A DNA stretch of 22,336 bases from a virus. Every line of letters begins with the position of its first letter. Position 1 is the first letter of the stretch. The stretch covers positions 1 through 22,336 of the IMG/VR virus record IMGVR_UViG_3300022198_000022; one strand, written 5' to 3'. This document shows, in pieces, positions 15,768 to 22,336 of the stretch. The notes beneath the pieces were generated by a model. It was not told where the DNA came from. It did no database searches and saw only the letters and a program-made list of their open reading frames with translations. Position numbers and translations under genes: made by a program.

Positions 15768-16189
15768 CACATCACCCTTGCCATGCGATAGTAGTTACTA
15801 CCGTCTGGCCCAAATTTATACATAACACCTTCATCTTCAAATCCCATCCATCTGGCAAACCTAATCGCCTCTGGGTCGCCCGTGTGAATACTAGCTTGCA
15901 CACGATGTAAATTCGTTGTCGCCAGTATACTACTAAACAGTGTCTTAGCATACCTAGCTAGTGACAGCTTCCATTTCGGCGCATGCTTGGACAGGATTAC
16001 CCAGCCCTCGCCAACACCATCCCACATCTCATGTATGCCGCCGACAGCTACAACCTCATCATCGCCCATCACAGCATAGCCAATAACCTGTTTGCCGTTG
16101 TCAAACGCAGCCCGCATGCTTTCTGGAAACTCAAAGTCAGTCTCAATGCTATTAACAAGGCTAGAGTTAAATGGCACAATCCTAAGCAT
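15767..16189 (-). CDS. GNAT-fold internal virion protein, T7 gp13-like
   Basis: A 140-aa protein matching the T7 Gp13 family (PF11090/DUF2833-like), which has an acetyltransferase-type fold. Visible are YAVMGDDEVVAVGGIHEMWD (about 38-57), GVGEGWVILSKHA (58-70), the helix LARYAKTLFSSILATTN and HRVQASIHTGDPEAIRFARW-MGF (a GNAT-like motif B end). In T7, gp13 is needed for infectious particles and proper internal core assembly. The gene overlaps the end of the gp12-like gene by 8 bases and the next gene by TGATG. Whether it binds acetyl-CoA is unknown; a clear R/Q-x-x-G-x-G/A loop is not visible, so an enzymatic role is doubtful. Confidence 0.85.
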   Translation of the reverse strand: MLRIVPFNSSLVNSIETDFEFPESMRAAFDNGKQVIGYAVMGDDEVVAVGGIHEMWDGVGEGWVILSKHAPKWKLSLARYAKTLFSSILATTNLHRVQASIHTGDPEAIRFARWMGFEDEGVMYKFGPDGSNYYRMARVM

Positions 16190-18794
16190 CGAAAGTGTTT
16201 GACCTCCGCATGATAGCCAGCACAGTCATAGGCAATGGCTGTGACTGCCGCACAATAACCCGTGCATCTGTCTCATACCCTGATGGAAAATAAATCTCTT
16301 TGTCGCCTGTGAACAACGGCACGGCTTGGTTCATAGCCATGCTGCTATCACGGAATGGTAGTCTGTCTAGGTTGTTGAGGTCTGGCCCCAACTCTGCGCC
16401 GACTGTCTTAAAGAACCGCGCAGTCACGCCATGAATACGTTTAATCTTACCTTGGGCGATACCGTCGTCAGCGCCAGCCTCTAGCCGCAGCGTCTCAATG
16501 GTAGACGTGTATCCATAGCCCAAATGCACCTTAGATGCTGAACGGTCTAATGTAACCCGCCCGCCAGACACTACTTTATCAGCGTGTGTAGAACCGTCTG
16601 CTAGGATGGAAACAGTTTCACCCTCTAAATGATTTAGTCCACTAATGGTGGTTGTAGCTGAACCGTCGTATGTCAAACCGCTGTCTAAGTAGAACGCATC
16701 CTCAACATCATCGCCAAACTCAATAGGCTTCAGATACTCAACATGACGCACAGTAGCACCATTGATAGTGCGCCTTACAGACACATATACTTGGTCTTCT
16801 GCACCTGATGGTATAGCCGTAACACTCTCAACAATGCCGCTGCCACCAATGTCATGGTCATGCCAGCCGATAGCCGCGTTAGCACGGTCATATGTTAGTC
16901 CGATTAGCCGCCCGTCATTATGAACAAACCACACAATAAGTTCTGGTTCCTGTTGCCACACCATGTCAATCAGACCACCACGGGGGATATGGTCAGCCAG
17001 GATACTCAAGTCGATACCCAACAATCCATCAGTGTCCAAGTCAAAGGTAATCTCTTTCACCTTCTCTTGCCCCTTCTGGATAAGGATGGTGCTGTTGCCA
17101 GCCCGTAGCGGTCTTACCTCTGAACAACCGAATGTCGTCTCACGCAGCACGTTTACGTTTGTTGGCGTAACTGGCGTAGCACCTGTGCCACCTGATAGCG
17201 TAAATTCTGCGCTTGTGGTTAGGATTTGCAAGAAACGCGCTGGAAGCAAATGCCGGATAACATTCACCTTGTCTGACGCAATCGTCAGGTTTACTGCATC
17301 GTCATCATTCGTGCCAGGCGTGTGGTTCTCAAAGTCTGCACTAACAGAACCAAATACAGTCTGAGGCTGGCCGGTAGTACCAGCAAAGTATAGGCGTTGT
17401 TCATAGAAGCCTACTGCTTTTGGGTAACCTTGGTCGCCACCGAATGCGCCTAGTGACCATTTCTTTGTAGCATTGCCAGAACCTACAACGTGGTCAGGCA
17501 AGTTGCTATTCCCAAATGAGTCTTCTTTTACTGTAGCCGTAACCGTTGTTGAGTTTGTGAAAGCAGTTATTTCAACGTAACCTGTAGCATCATGGTCGTA
17601 ACGCCAAGCAATCGAACCATATGTTTCTGTGCCTTCTAGGTGTACTGGCGGTGTGTTCCCAGATGTTTGGGTAGAACCTGTTACCTGAGTATACACATGT
17701 CCATTATAACGTACAGATACACCATTAGCATAGCTGGTGCTTGCCGCCCACTCATCATGTTCAATTTCAAGCACCTCACGGAACCTGATGTAACGCCCAA
17801 CATCCGCTGCGGTGAACAATGCTGCCGATGCTGTAATCGTTACACTTCCAGTCTGGGCTGACGCATACAAAGTTGTTGTCGTGTCATTCTCGTCAAGGTA
17901 AGGGCCGTCAGTAAAATCAATGTCAGTTAGCGTAAAGCTGGTAGCTGTTGTGCGTGTTAGCTTGGCAGGGGCGTGGTCTTTGTGTGCCAAGTACAATACA
18001 TCAGCAGACTGTGCGTGGTTAATTTCAAATATGTCCGTGACCGAATATGTAGTCGCCACCTCAACAATATCGGATGCAGTGCCGCCGCTAACATAAGCAT
18101 TAAACGCAGTACCATCTATACCCAAAAGGCCAAACTGGTCTGATATAGAATCAACGCTAGTAGAAGTTGATGTTTCGGTACTTGTGCCACCAGTCAATGT
18201 CTCACCAGACACAAAACTGCCAGATACAGATTCCAAAAGCATTGTAGTGCCGTCATCAGAAACATACGTTCCAGTCGCACCTGATGTGCCGCCTGTTATT
18301 GTTTCCCCAGCCAGATACGCCCCAGATAGGCTAGTAAAATCAATTTCGTAATATTGGATAGTTTCAAATTCACGGTTATTCAACTCAGTCATGCCGGAAA
18401 CATTACTGATAAATATCCTGTCGTTTGTTATGTAACCATGTGAACTAATCGTCACAGCCACAGGGTTAGATTGTGTAGCCGCTGTGATGTTTTGTGAATT
18501 GCTTGTTAGCAGACCACCATCTCTGTAGAACCGAATATAGTTAGCGCCAAACTCTAGGATATATGCCTGTTCATCGCTGAACTCAAAATCAATCAGCCTG
18601 ACCTTACCGCCGTCTTTTGTGCGTCCAGCAAAGTATGTGCCTGGTCTCCGTGTAACGCCGCCTGACGGATACACAATCATATTGTTCAATGTCTGGGCAG
18701 CTTCATTGTACTTTTGTAAGTCAATGCGGCCTTCTAGCTTTGGAGATATTTCACCAGTGCGAAAGTTGGTGATAATGGAGGATACACGCGCCAT
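16182..18794 (-). CDS. Tail tubular protein B (gp12-like nozzle)
   Basis: An 870-aa protein, slightly longer than T7 gp12 (794 aa). The N-terminus MARVSSIITNFRTGEISPKL with GRIDLQKY...A..NMIVYPSGGVTRRPGT is diagnostic of the family. Later landmarks are the LIDFEFSDEQAYILEFGANY segment, IRHLLPARFLQILTTSAEFT, and RVIVRQSQPLPMTVLAIM near the end. Residues about 148-218 look inserted: two GET(I/L)TGGTS repeats separate REFETIQ from FGLLGIDGTAFNAYVSGG, which normally run on directly. A region around 345-410 (WAASTSYANGVSVRYNGHVY, SGNTPPVHLEGTE) looks like a CBM5/12-type module common in these proteins. It forms the tail nozzle that carries the fibres. Its ATG is 2 bases after the gp11-like stop. 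Confidence 0.92.
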   Translation of the reverse strand: MARVSSIITNFRTGEISPKLEGRIDLQKYNEAAQTLNNMIVYPSGGVTRRPGTYFAGRTKDGGKVRLIDFEFSDEQAYILEFGANYIRFYRDGGLLTSNSQNITAATQSNPVAVTISSHGYITNDRIFISNVSGMTELNNREFETIQYYEIDFTSLSGAYLAGETITGGTSGATGTYVSDDGTTMLLESVSGSFVSGETLTGGTSTETSTSTSVDSISDQFGLLGIDGTAFNAYVSGGTASDIVEVATTYSVTDIFEINHAQSADVLYLAHKDHAPAKLTRTTATSFTLTDIDFTDGPYLDENDTTTTLYASAQTGSVTITASAALFTAADVGRYIRFREVLEIEHDEWAASTSYANGVSVRYNGHVYTQVTGSTQTSGNTPPVHLEGTETYGSIAWRYDHDATGYVEITAFTNSTTVTATVKEDSFGNSNLPDHVVGSGNATKKWSLGAFGGDQGYPKAVGFYEQRLYFAGTTGQPQTVFGSVSADFENHTPGTNDDDAVNLTIASDKVNVIRHLLPARFLQILTTSAEFTLSGGTGATPVTPTNVNVLRETTFGCSEVRPLRAGNSTILIQKGQEKVKEITFDLDTDGLLGIDLSILADHIPRGGLIDMVWQQEPELIVWFVHNDGRLIGLTYDRANAAIGWHDHDIGGSGIVESVTAIPSGAEDQVYVSVRRTINGATVRHVEYLKPIEFGDDVEDAFYLDSGLTYDGSATTTISGLNHLEGETVSILADGSTHADKVVSGGRVTLDRSASKVHLGYGYTSTIETLRLEAGADDGIAQGKIKRIHGVTARFFKTVGAELGPDLNNLDRLPFRDSSMAMNQAVPLFTGDKEIYFPSGYETDARVIVRQSQPLPMTVLAIMRRSNTFDA

Positions 18795-18796
18795 GC

Positions 18797-19393
18797 TTAG
18801 AACCTGATGTTGGTGTATGTGTCGGCTTGAGGCTGTTCTGGATAACCTTCCATAGCGTCAATAGACTTGGCTTCTCTTAATCTTTGTTCATATAATGCGT
18901 TCATAGTTTGCGCGACAGTACCGCTGCCTGTAATTGCGTAAGCCGTCTCAGCGGCTAGACGATGTGCGATTGCTGACGAAAGCAGCGAGTCATATTGTTC
19001 TGTGTCTTCAATGCGACCAACATACACAATTCTGCATGTGCCTTGGTTTGACAGGATTTTGCGTCCTTCAATCTTATACATGACATTGCTATCATAAGCC
19101 GCTATATCGCTATTTACGTTTGAATCCCAGAATGACAGAACTCGTAAGCAGAACGGTTCTGTTGGCAATGTATACTGGTAAGTAAATCCGAAAGCTGGTG
19201 TTGCGGTGTCTTGCGCTAGTTCTGCCCGTGTCACCGCCGTATTCCAAGGATGTGCGCGTAGCACAGCATCCCGCACCAGTTCATAGTTACGGTTACACAG
19301 TCTAGCTTCTTTGGAGTTTTGCGTAAGAGATGTAATGGTTGCTGCGCCGAGTAAGTCCAACGCTTCATTACATATATCAACAACTGAGGGCAT
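18797..19393 (-). CDS. Tail tubular protein A (gp11-like adaptor)
   Basis: A 198-aa protein, almost the same length as T7 gp11 (196 aa). The N-terminal helix MPSVVDICNEALDLLGAATI, followed by ARLCNRNYELVRDAVLRAHP-WN (31-52), is the family signature; the C-terminal helix with SSAIAHRLAAETAYAITGS (about 143-161) also fits. The protein forms the ring that joins the portal to the gp12-like nozzle. The ATG overlaps the end of the upstream nuclease-like gene by 17 bases, with an AAAGG site about 10 bases before. Located directly before the gp12-like gene, as in T7. Confidence 0.92.
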   Translation of the reverse strand: MPSVVDICNEALDLLGAATITSLTQNSKEARLCNRNYELVRDAVLRAHPWNTAVTRAELAQDTATPAFGFTYQYTLPTEPFCLRVLSFWDSNVNSDIAAYDSNVMYKIEGRKILSNQGTCRIVYVGRIEDTEQYDSLLSSAIAHRLAAETAYAITGSGTVAQTMNALYEQRLREAKSIDAMEGYPEQPQADTYTNIRF

Positions 19394-19745
19394 GATTTAG
19401 TAACCTTTCAACTCTAACCAGTACGCCGAGACTTGCGTTGCTATCCCCACCCTTGAACGGGCCTCGTTGTCTATATGCTTCCCTTGCAATAATCTTTAAC
19501 TTTTCTGTAGGCAATAATACCACAGTTTCATCATCAAATACGAATGCCCAATGTGTTGCTTGTGATATTGATATTCCGCTTGGCTTTCCCCAGCAATGGT
19601 ATTCCACATAAACATTCCCAGTTTCTAAAGCCTTAAAATCTCTTTTAACCTCTATTGTATTTCCATCTAATACTTCGCCTAGCCACCTTTCGGCTATTTG
19701 ACCAACTTCTAAATCCCAGCGAAAATCGCCGCACGGTTTCATCAT
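19377..19745 (-). CDS. PD-(D/E)XK-like nuclease between head and tail genes
   Basis: A 122-aa protein if it starts at the ATG at 19745 (another ATG follows directly at 19742). GGAGG lies 5-8 bases before these ATGs. The longer frame to 19796 would have to translate through the GC-rich stem-loop and has no good site. Visible pattern: DLEVGQIAERWLGEVL (11-26) with Glu19, IEVKRD (31-36) giving Glu32-x-Lys34, GNVYVEY (43-49), then SGISISQATHWAFVF (56-70) and the end strand VVLLPTEKLKIIA. This is the layout of small Holliday-junction-resolvase-like or homing-type PD-(D/E)XK enzymes (E...D/E-x-K...VE....SGI..T.A..W.F). A role in trimming branched DNA for packaging is possible but inferred. Confidence 0.7.
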   Translation of the reverse strand: MMKPCGDFRWDLEVGQIAERWLGEVLDGNTIEVKRDFKALETGNVYVEYHCWGKPSGISISQATHWAFVFDDETVVLLPTEKLKIIAREAYRQRGPFKGGDSNASLGVLVRVERLLNHALSC

Positions 19746-19771
19746 ATCGCCCTCCAGCATGATGGGTTGTA

Positions 19772-19793
19772 TGGGGGCGGCGAACCGCCCCCA
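19772..19793 (-). terminator. Perfect GC-rich stem-loop after the head genes
   Basis: TGGGGGCGG and CCGCCCCCA form a 9-bp perfect stem around a 4-base loop (TTCG on the minus strand). It begins 6 bases after the stop of the 153-aa head protein and ends about 26 bases before the nuclease start. No run of T follows on the minus strand (ATACAACCCATC), so it is not a textbook Rho-independent terminator. It may attenuate transcription between head and tail genes, as Tphi does after T7 gene 10, or protect or direct processing of the head mRNA. The closing pair of the loop is G-C, so it is not the classical C(UUCG)G tetraloop. Confidence 0.5.
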
Positions 19794-19799
19794 CATTAT

Positions 19800-20261
19800 T
19801 TAGTCTACAACGTAGAGAACTGTCAGTTCAATCGTTCCTGTAGCGGCTGCGCCAGTCAAGGTAACTGTGACTGGATAGCCTTCATCGTCGGCATCAATTT
19901 CGATACCTGAACCAAGTGCCAGTGTAGCAGCAATGTCTGCTTTAGCGGCGCTGGCTGATGAAGCTGCGGCCTTGAACTCATCTGCGTCCAAAGCAACAGT
20001 TGTGCCGTCAGCGTTTGCGTAAGCACCATGACCTACAGACAACTGAGTTGATGCACCAAGCGCGTCATGCGCCAGTGAACCTGTCAGAATCCGTGCGCCG
20101 TCTGGGAGACGGAACATTTCAATGACGTCATCAGCCGGTAGGGCAGACGCTTCGTAAACACCATGTGCAACACGAACCCGACCACCCATTTCGTTGGTCT
20201 TGTTCATCACTACAGGGGTTGCGCGTGAATTAGTGCGCTGTGTTGAGTATACAGTAGCCAT
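19800..20261 (-). CDS. Head-associated structural protein next to the capsid gene
   Basis: A 153-aa protein, MATVYSTQRTNSRATPVVMN then GGRVRVAHGVYEAS, DVIEMFRLPDGARILTGSLA, TQLSVGHGAY, and a C-terminal beta sandwich ending GTIELTVLYVVD. The order RATP....N....GRVRV....YE......DV.EM.RLP.GAR....L recurs directly after capsid genes in marine podoviruses. It may be a capsid decoration or stabilising protein, but the exact place is not known to me. A GGGAG site lies 9 bases before the ATG, and the gene starts 14 bases after the capsid stop. The stem-loop at 19772-19793 follows its stop. Confidence 0.78.
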   Translation of the reverse strand: MATVYSTQRTNSRATPVVMNKTNEMGGRVRVAHGVYEASALPADDVIEMFRLPDGARILTGSLAHDALGASTQLSVGHGAYANADGTTVALDADEFKAAASSASAAKADIAATLALGSGIEIDADDEGYPVTVTLTGAAATGTIELTVLYVVD

Positions 20262-20275
20262 TTCACATCACTCCC

Positions 20276-21139
20276 TTAAGCAGCTTCGTCGCAGTCAATC
20301 TGGACGACTTTTTCTTCTTCCATACGGGTAGAACCGATTGACATGCAATAGTACACCTGAGTCGCGTAACCTTTGTCGTTACGTTCATCAATGCGCGCCA
20401 TTACGTCACGGCCTACTGCCAATGCAAGACCATCCTCTGCCCATGCAAAGCATGAACGGATGTCACCAGATTTAGCTAGACGATTGGTTACAATGAAGTT
20501 GAAGCCCATGAACTGATTGACTTCACCCTGAACAAGTGCCTTCACAGTGTTGAAGTCGCTTGAGGTGACGTTTGTGTCAGCCAAGAGTGCTTCAATCTGG
20601 TCAGGGCCACATGCGAGGTAGCGTGGGATAGATGGGTCAACATCTGACAGGTCAAGAATCTTCTTAGCCTGACGCAACTTTGCAAGTGACATGTCAGCAC
20701 CGCCGTTAGCAATTTGCTGTGCGGCTGGCAGGGCTGTTGAGGTTGAACCAGTTTCACCAGTAAATGCTGTGCCAAGTGCAGCGGCGATGATTTCATCGTC
20801 CATTGCGCGGCCCATAGCTGCGGCAGCAGCTTGTGCATATGCTGATGTTGGGTCGATAAGCATGCGCACTTTGTCCTGGTCATCAATCAGGTCTGCATAC
20901 TCATAGTCTACGAGTGACACCCGACGACGTGCGTGTGGGGTATCAATCTGTGGTGTGTCGGCATGGCGAGTTGTGCGCTTCTGCGCTGTTGCCTTACCAA
21001 CCTGGTCAAAGAAGGCATTTTTACCAGTCATATTCTCTACGCGCACCGCATCACGCAGACGGGAACCCATCTGCTGCGATAGCATCTGCACGTTTGCAGA
21101 ATACTGCTGGACAAATGCCGTGGTTACTTGGGTTGACAT
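20276..21139 (-). CDS. Major capsid protein
   Basis: A 287-aa protein of the HK97-fold group found in many marine podoviruses (T7 gp10A is 345 aa). Landmarks: N-terminal helix FVQQYSANVQMLSQQMGSRL (9-28), LRDAVRV, KNAFFDQVGKATAQKRTTRH (40-59; the F-G-rich loop region), ADLIDDQDKVRMLIDPTSAY in the spine, AMGRAMDDEIIAAALGTAFT (108-127), the SLAKLRQAKKILDLSDV stretch, CGPDQIEALLADTNVTSSDF and NFIVTNRLAKSG in the axial domain. AAGGAG lies 9 bases before the ATG. It follows the scaffold and a 79-aa gene, the normal T7-like order. No C-terminal frameshift product was seen. Confidence 0.92.
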   Translation of the reverse strand: MSTQVTTAFVQQYSANVQMLSQQMGSRLRDAVRVENMTGKNAFFDQVGKATAQKRTTRHADTPQIDTPHARRRVSLVDYEYADLIDDQDKVRMLIDPTSAYAQAAAAAMGRAMDDEIIAAALGTAFTGETGSTSTALPAAQQIANGGADMSLAKLRQAKKILDLSDVDPSIPRYLACGPDQIEALLADTNVTSSDFNTVKALVQGEVNQFMGFNFIVTNRLAKSGDIRSCFAWAEDGLALAVGRDVMARIDERNDKGYATQVYYCMSIGSTRMEEEKVVQIDCDEAA

Positions 21140-21166
21140 ATCTTGTCACTCCTTCTTTACACGGGG

Positions 21167-21406
21167 TTACATTTGAACGCTTTTCGGTGCGCTACCCTTA
21201 CGGACACTCCTGGTCTTTTCAGCCGACTTAAGGCCACCATCTTTCTGGTCGTCATCAGGACGAGTCGCCTCGCTACCCTGCATCACCCACTCGAAGTAAG
21301 TATCTGCGAGTAAGTGCGGCTTGAGTACATCACGACCGCTACCGAACTCGACAGCTAATCGTAGGCATTCAAGCCGAATATCTGTGATGGTCAGTTCCTC
21401 ATCCAT
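21167..21406 (-). CDS. Small hypothetical head-region protein
   Basis: A 79-aa protein: an N-terminal part ITDIRLECLRLAVEFGSGRD and ADTYFEWVMQG that looks helical, then a charged, probably disordered tail (DDDQKDGGLKSAEKTRSVRK). The helix pattern RLECLRLA......A..YF.WV has the form of small phage proteins found between scaffold and capsid genes; the function is not known to me. The ATG overlaps the scaffold stop by 8 bases, which supports translational coupling, and the capsid gene follows after 27 bases. A scaffold cofactor or DNA-binding role cannot be told apart from the sequence. Confidence 0.72.
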   Translation of the reverse strand: MDEELTITDIRLECLRLAVEFGSGRDVLKPHLLADTYFEWVMQGSEATRPDDDQKDGGLKSAEKTRSVRKGSAPKSVQM

Positions 21407-22244
21407 GTAACTGTTCCATCAAATGTTGCATACGTTCCACAGCTTTCTGTCTTGCAATCGGGTTCTTTCTATCCCAATAAGCATGAGACTTATCATTCAT
21501 AATGGCATCAATCTCAGCTTGCGCTGTAGCTGGTGTCATTACGCTTGACTGTGACATTTCTGCAACAGTGTCTTCACTGGTCACAGATTGCCTGAAATCT
21601 GCGATTTTTGCAAATGCTTTAATAAACTCAGCGTTGTCGCCCAGCTTTGAACCATCTGCTAAAGTGATGTTAAACATCTCAGGGTCTGCAAACTCTTGTG
21701 CTACTCGCGCAGCCGCTTCAACCTTTTGGTCAAAAGCCCTACCCCATTCTTGCCGCAATGACTGCACAGTTTGTTCCTTGGCAACCTCTGCTAATTCAAG
21801 AGACTGCGCACCTTCCTGTTCAACTGTGCTTCTGTAGTAATCAAGAACACCCTTGGCTTGGTCAGGTGTCAAGCGCAGTTTGTGCGCAACATCTGCGTAA
21901 TTTGCTGCTAATTCTTCAGTAATTACGTTTCCATCAACATCGAAGCTGTAATCCTTTGGTGTCTCTGGACGGCCTAGGCGGTCGTAAATACGGTCTAAGT
22001 CTTCATCTGTTGGGTTGACTGGAACTGCTATCTTGTCAGCACCAATCAATCTTTGCGCGTTAACATATGAACGGGCTAGGTTTTCAACATCCTTGATAGG
22101 CGAAATGCTAGGATGCTGGCGTAGTTCTTCTGGTATCATGTTTAGAAACTCGTTACCAGACCCGCCTGACGCTACTTCTGATGGGGTTTCCATCATAGGC
22201 GCAGCTTCTGGCTGGGCTACCTGTTCGGCGTTTTCCAATGACAT
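21399..22244 (-). CDS. Capsid scaffolding / assembly protein
   Basis: A 281-aa acidic, mostly helical protein, similar in length to T7 gp9 (307 aa). A disordered N-terminal part (about 1-30) is followed by FLNMIPEELRQHPSISPIKD (33-52), VENLARSYVNAQRLIGADKI (53-72), DRIYDRLGRPETPKDYSF (83-100) and a long helix (LRLTPDQAKGVLDYYRSTVE), ending with the basic helix RQKAVERMQHLMEQLHG, a usual capsid-binding end. The 'P.ELR.HPS....KDV..LA.SYV.AQ.LIG..KI..P' signature is typical of scaffolds in marine podoviruses. It guides capsid shell assembly and leaves before DNA packaging. GAGGAG lies 5 bases before the ATG. Confidence 0.9.
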   Translation of the reverse strand: MSLENAEQVAQPEAAPMMETPSEVASGGSGNEFLNMIPEELRQHPSISPIKDVENLARSYVNAQRLIGADKIAVPVNPTDEDLDRIYDRLGRPETPKDYSFDVDGNVITEELAANYADVAHKLRLTPDQAKGVLDYYRSTVEQEGAQSLELAEVAKEQTVQSLRQEWGRAFDQKVEAAARVAQEFADPEMFNITLADGSKLGDNAEFIKAFAKIADFRQSVTSEDTVAEMSQSSVMTPATAQAEIDAIMNDKSHAYWDRKNPIARQKAVERMQHLMEQLHG

Positions 22245-22246
22245 GT

Positions 22247-22336
22247 TTACTCCTCTTTCATCATATTGTGGATATGAAGGATAACAGCACGTTTCCCTTC
22301 CTCGAATGCTGTGGCATTGGCATCGCCAGCCACATA
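22247..22336 (-). CDS. 3' end of a small conserved gene between portal and scaffold (partial)
   Basis: An open frame enters from the window edge and ends at the TAA at 22247-22249, giving 29 residues: YVAGDANATAFEEGKRAVIL then HIHNMMKEE. The 'ATAF.EG.R.V.L.I' pattern is common in the small protein that follows the portal gene in marine T7-like phages. Its last codons (GAGGAG) double as the ribosome binding site of the scaffold gene, two bases downstream. The N-terminus and true length lie outside the window. Confidence 0.72.
   Translation of the reverse strand, partial: YVAGDANATAFEEGKRAVILHIHNMMKEE

Overview
The window is the late (virion structure and lysis) region of a tailed, T7-like podovirus. 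All genes I can support lie on the minus strand, so the biological reading order runs from position 22336 down to 1. The order follows T7 genes 8.x-17.5: small protein after the (off-window) portal, scaffold, small protein, major capsid protein, second head protein, tail tubular protein A (gp11-like), tail tubular protein B (gp12-like), gp13-like, gp14-like, gp15-like, a gp16-like ejection protein split over two ORFs, a gp17-N-terminal-like fibre adaptor, distal fibre/adhesin proteins, and a lysis cassette ending in an M15-type endolysin. By eye the base composition is in the mid-40s % GC. Several small proteins (MKRGLYANIH..., MPYNKYS..., the 'TAFMALYDVPVD' protein) are types I associate with marine podoviruses of alphaproteobacteria and cyanobacteria. 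A marine alphaproteobacterial host (SAR116, Roseobacter or Pelagibacter type) is an inference from memory, not shown by the sequence.

Layout. Head module 22336-19800: 3' end of a small conserved gene, scaffold, 79-aa protein, major capsid protein, 153-aa head protein. A perfect GC-rich stem-loop (19772-19793) follows at once, at a place comparable to the T7 Tphi terminator. A PD-(D/E)XK-like nuclease gene (19377-19745) then sits between the head and tail genes. Tail and ejection module 19393-8353: tubular proteins A and B, then gp13-, gp14-, gp15- and split gp16-like internal virion proteins. Fibre module 8301-2690: a 246-aa gp17-like adaptor, two small beta-rich proteins, a 1099-aa LamG/SPRY adhesin with a duplicated three-part module, and a 182-aa tail-assembly-like protein. 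Lysis and microgene cassette 2687-13: holin-like membrane proteins, a Cys-containing small protein, a second PD-(D/E)XK nuclease, three very basic microproteins of 36-49 aa, and the endolysin.

The genes are packed with almost no spacing. Many junctions are TGATG, ATGA or TAATG overlaps, which suggests one or a few long late transcripts with translational coupling. Four small genes shorter than 60 aa (465-584, 584-733, 1127-1237, 2514-2687) are real by reading frame, ribosome binding sites and family recognition. Three longer ORFs need shorter starts (10983, 15304, 19745). One gene (1848-2258) appears to continue upstream of its first ATG with no ordinary start codon.

I found no tRNA, CRISPR array, insertion sequence, integrase, attachment site or defence system, and no gene-free stretch longer than about 50 bases. 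This is a compact lytic-phage module, not an accessory island. The most interesting points are the non-standard start, the stem-loop, the two nucleases in a late region, the split gp16 without a visible muralytic domain, the modular adhesin, and the basic microproteins.
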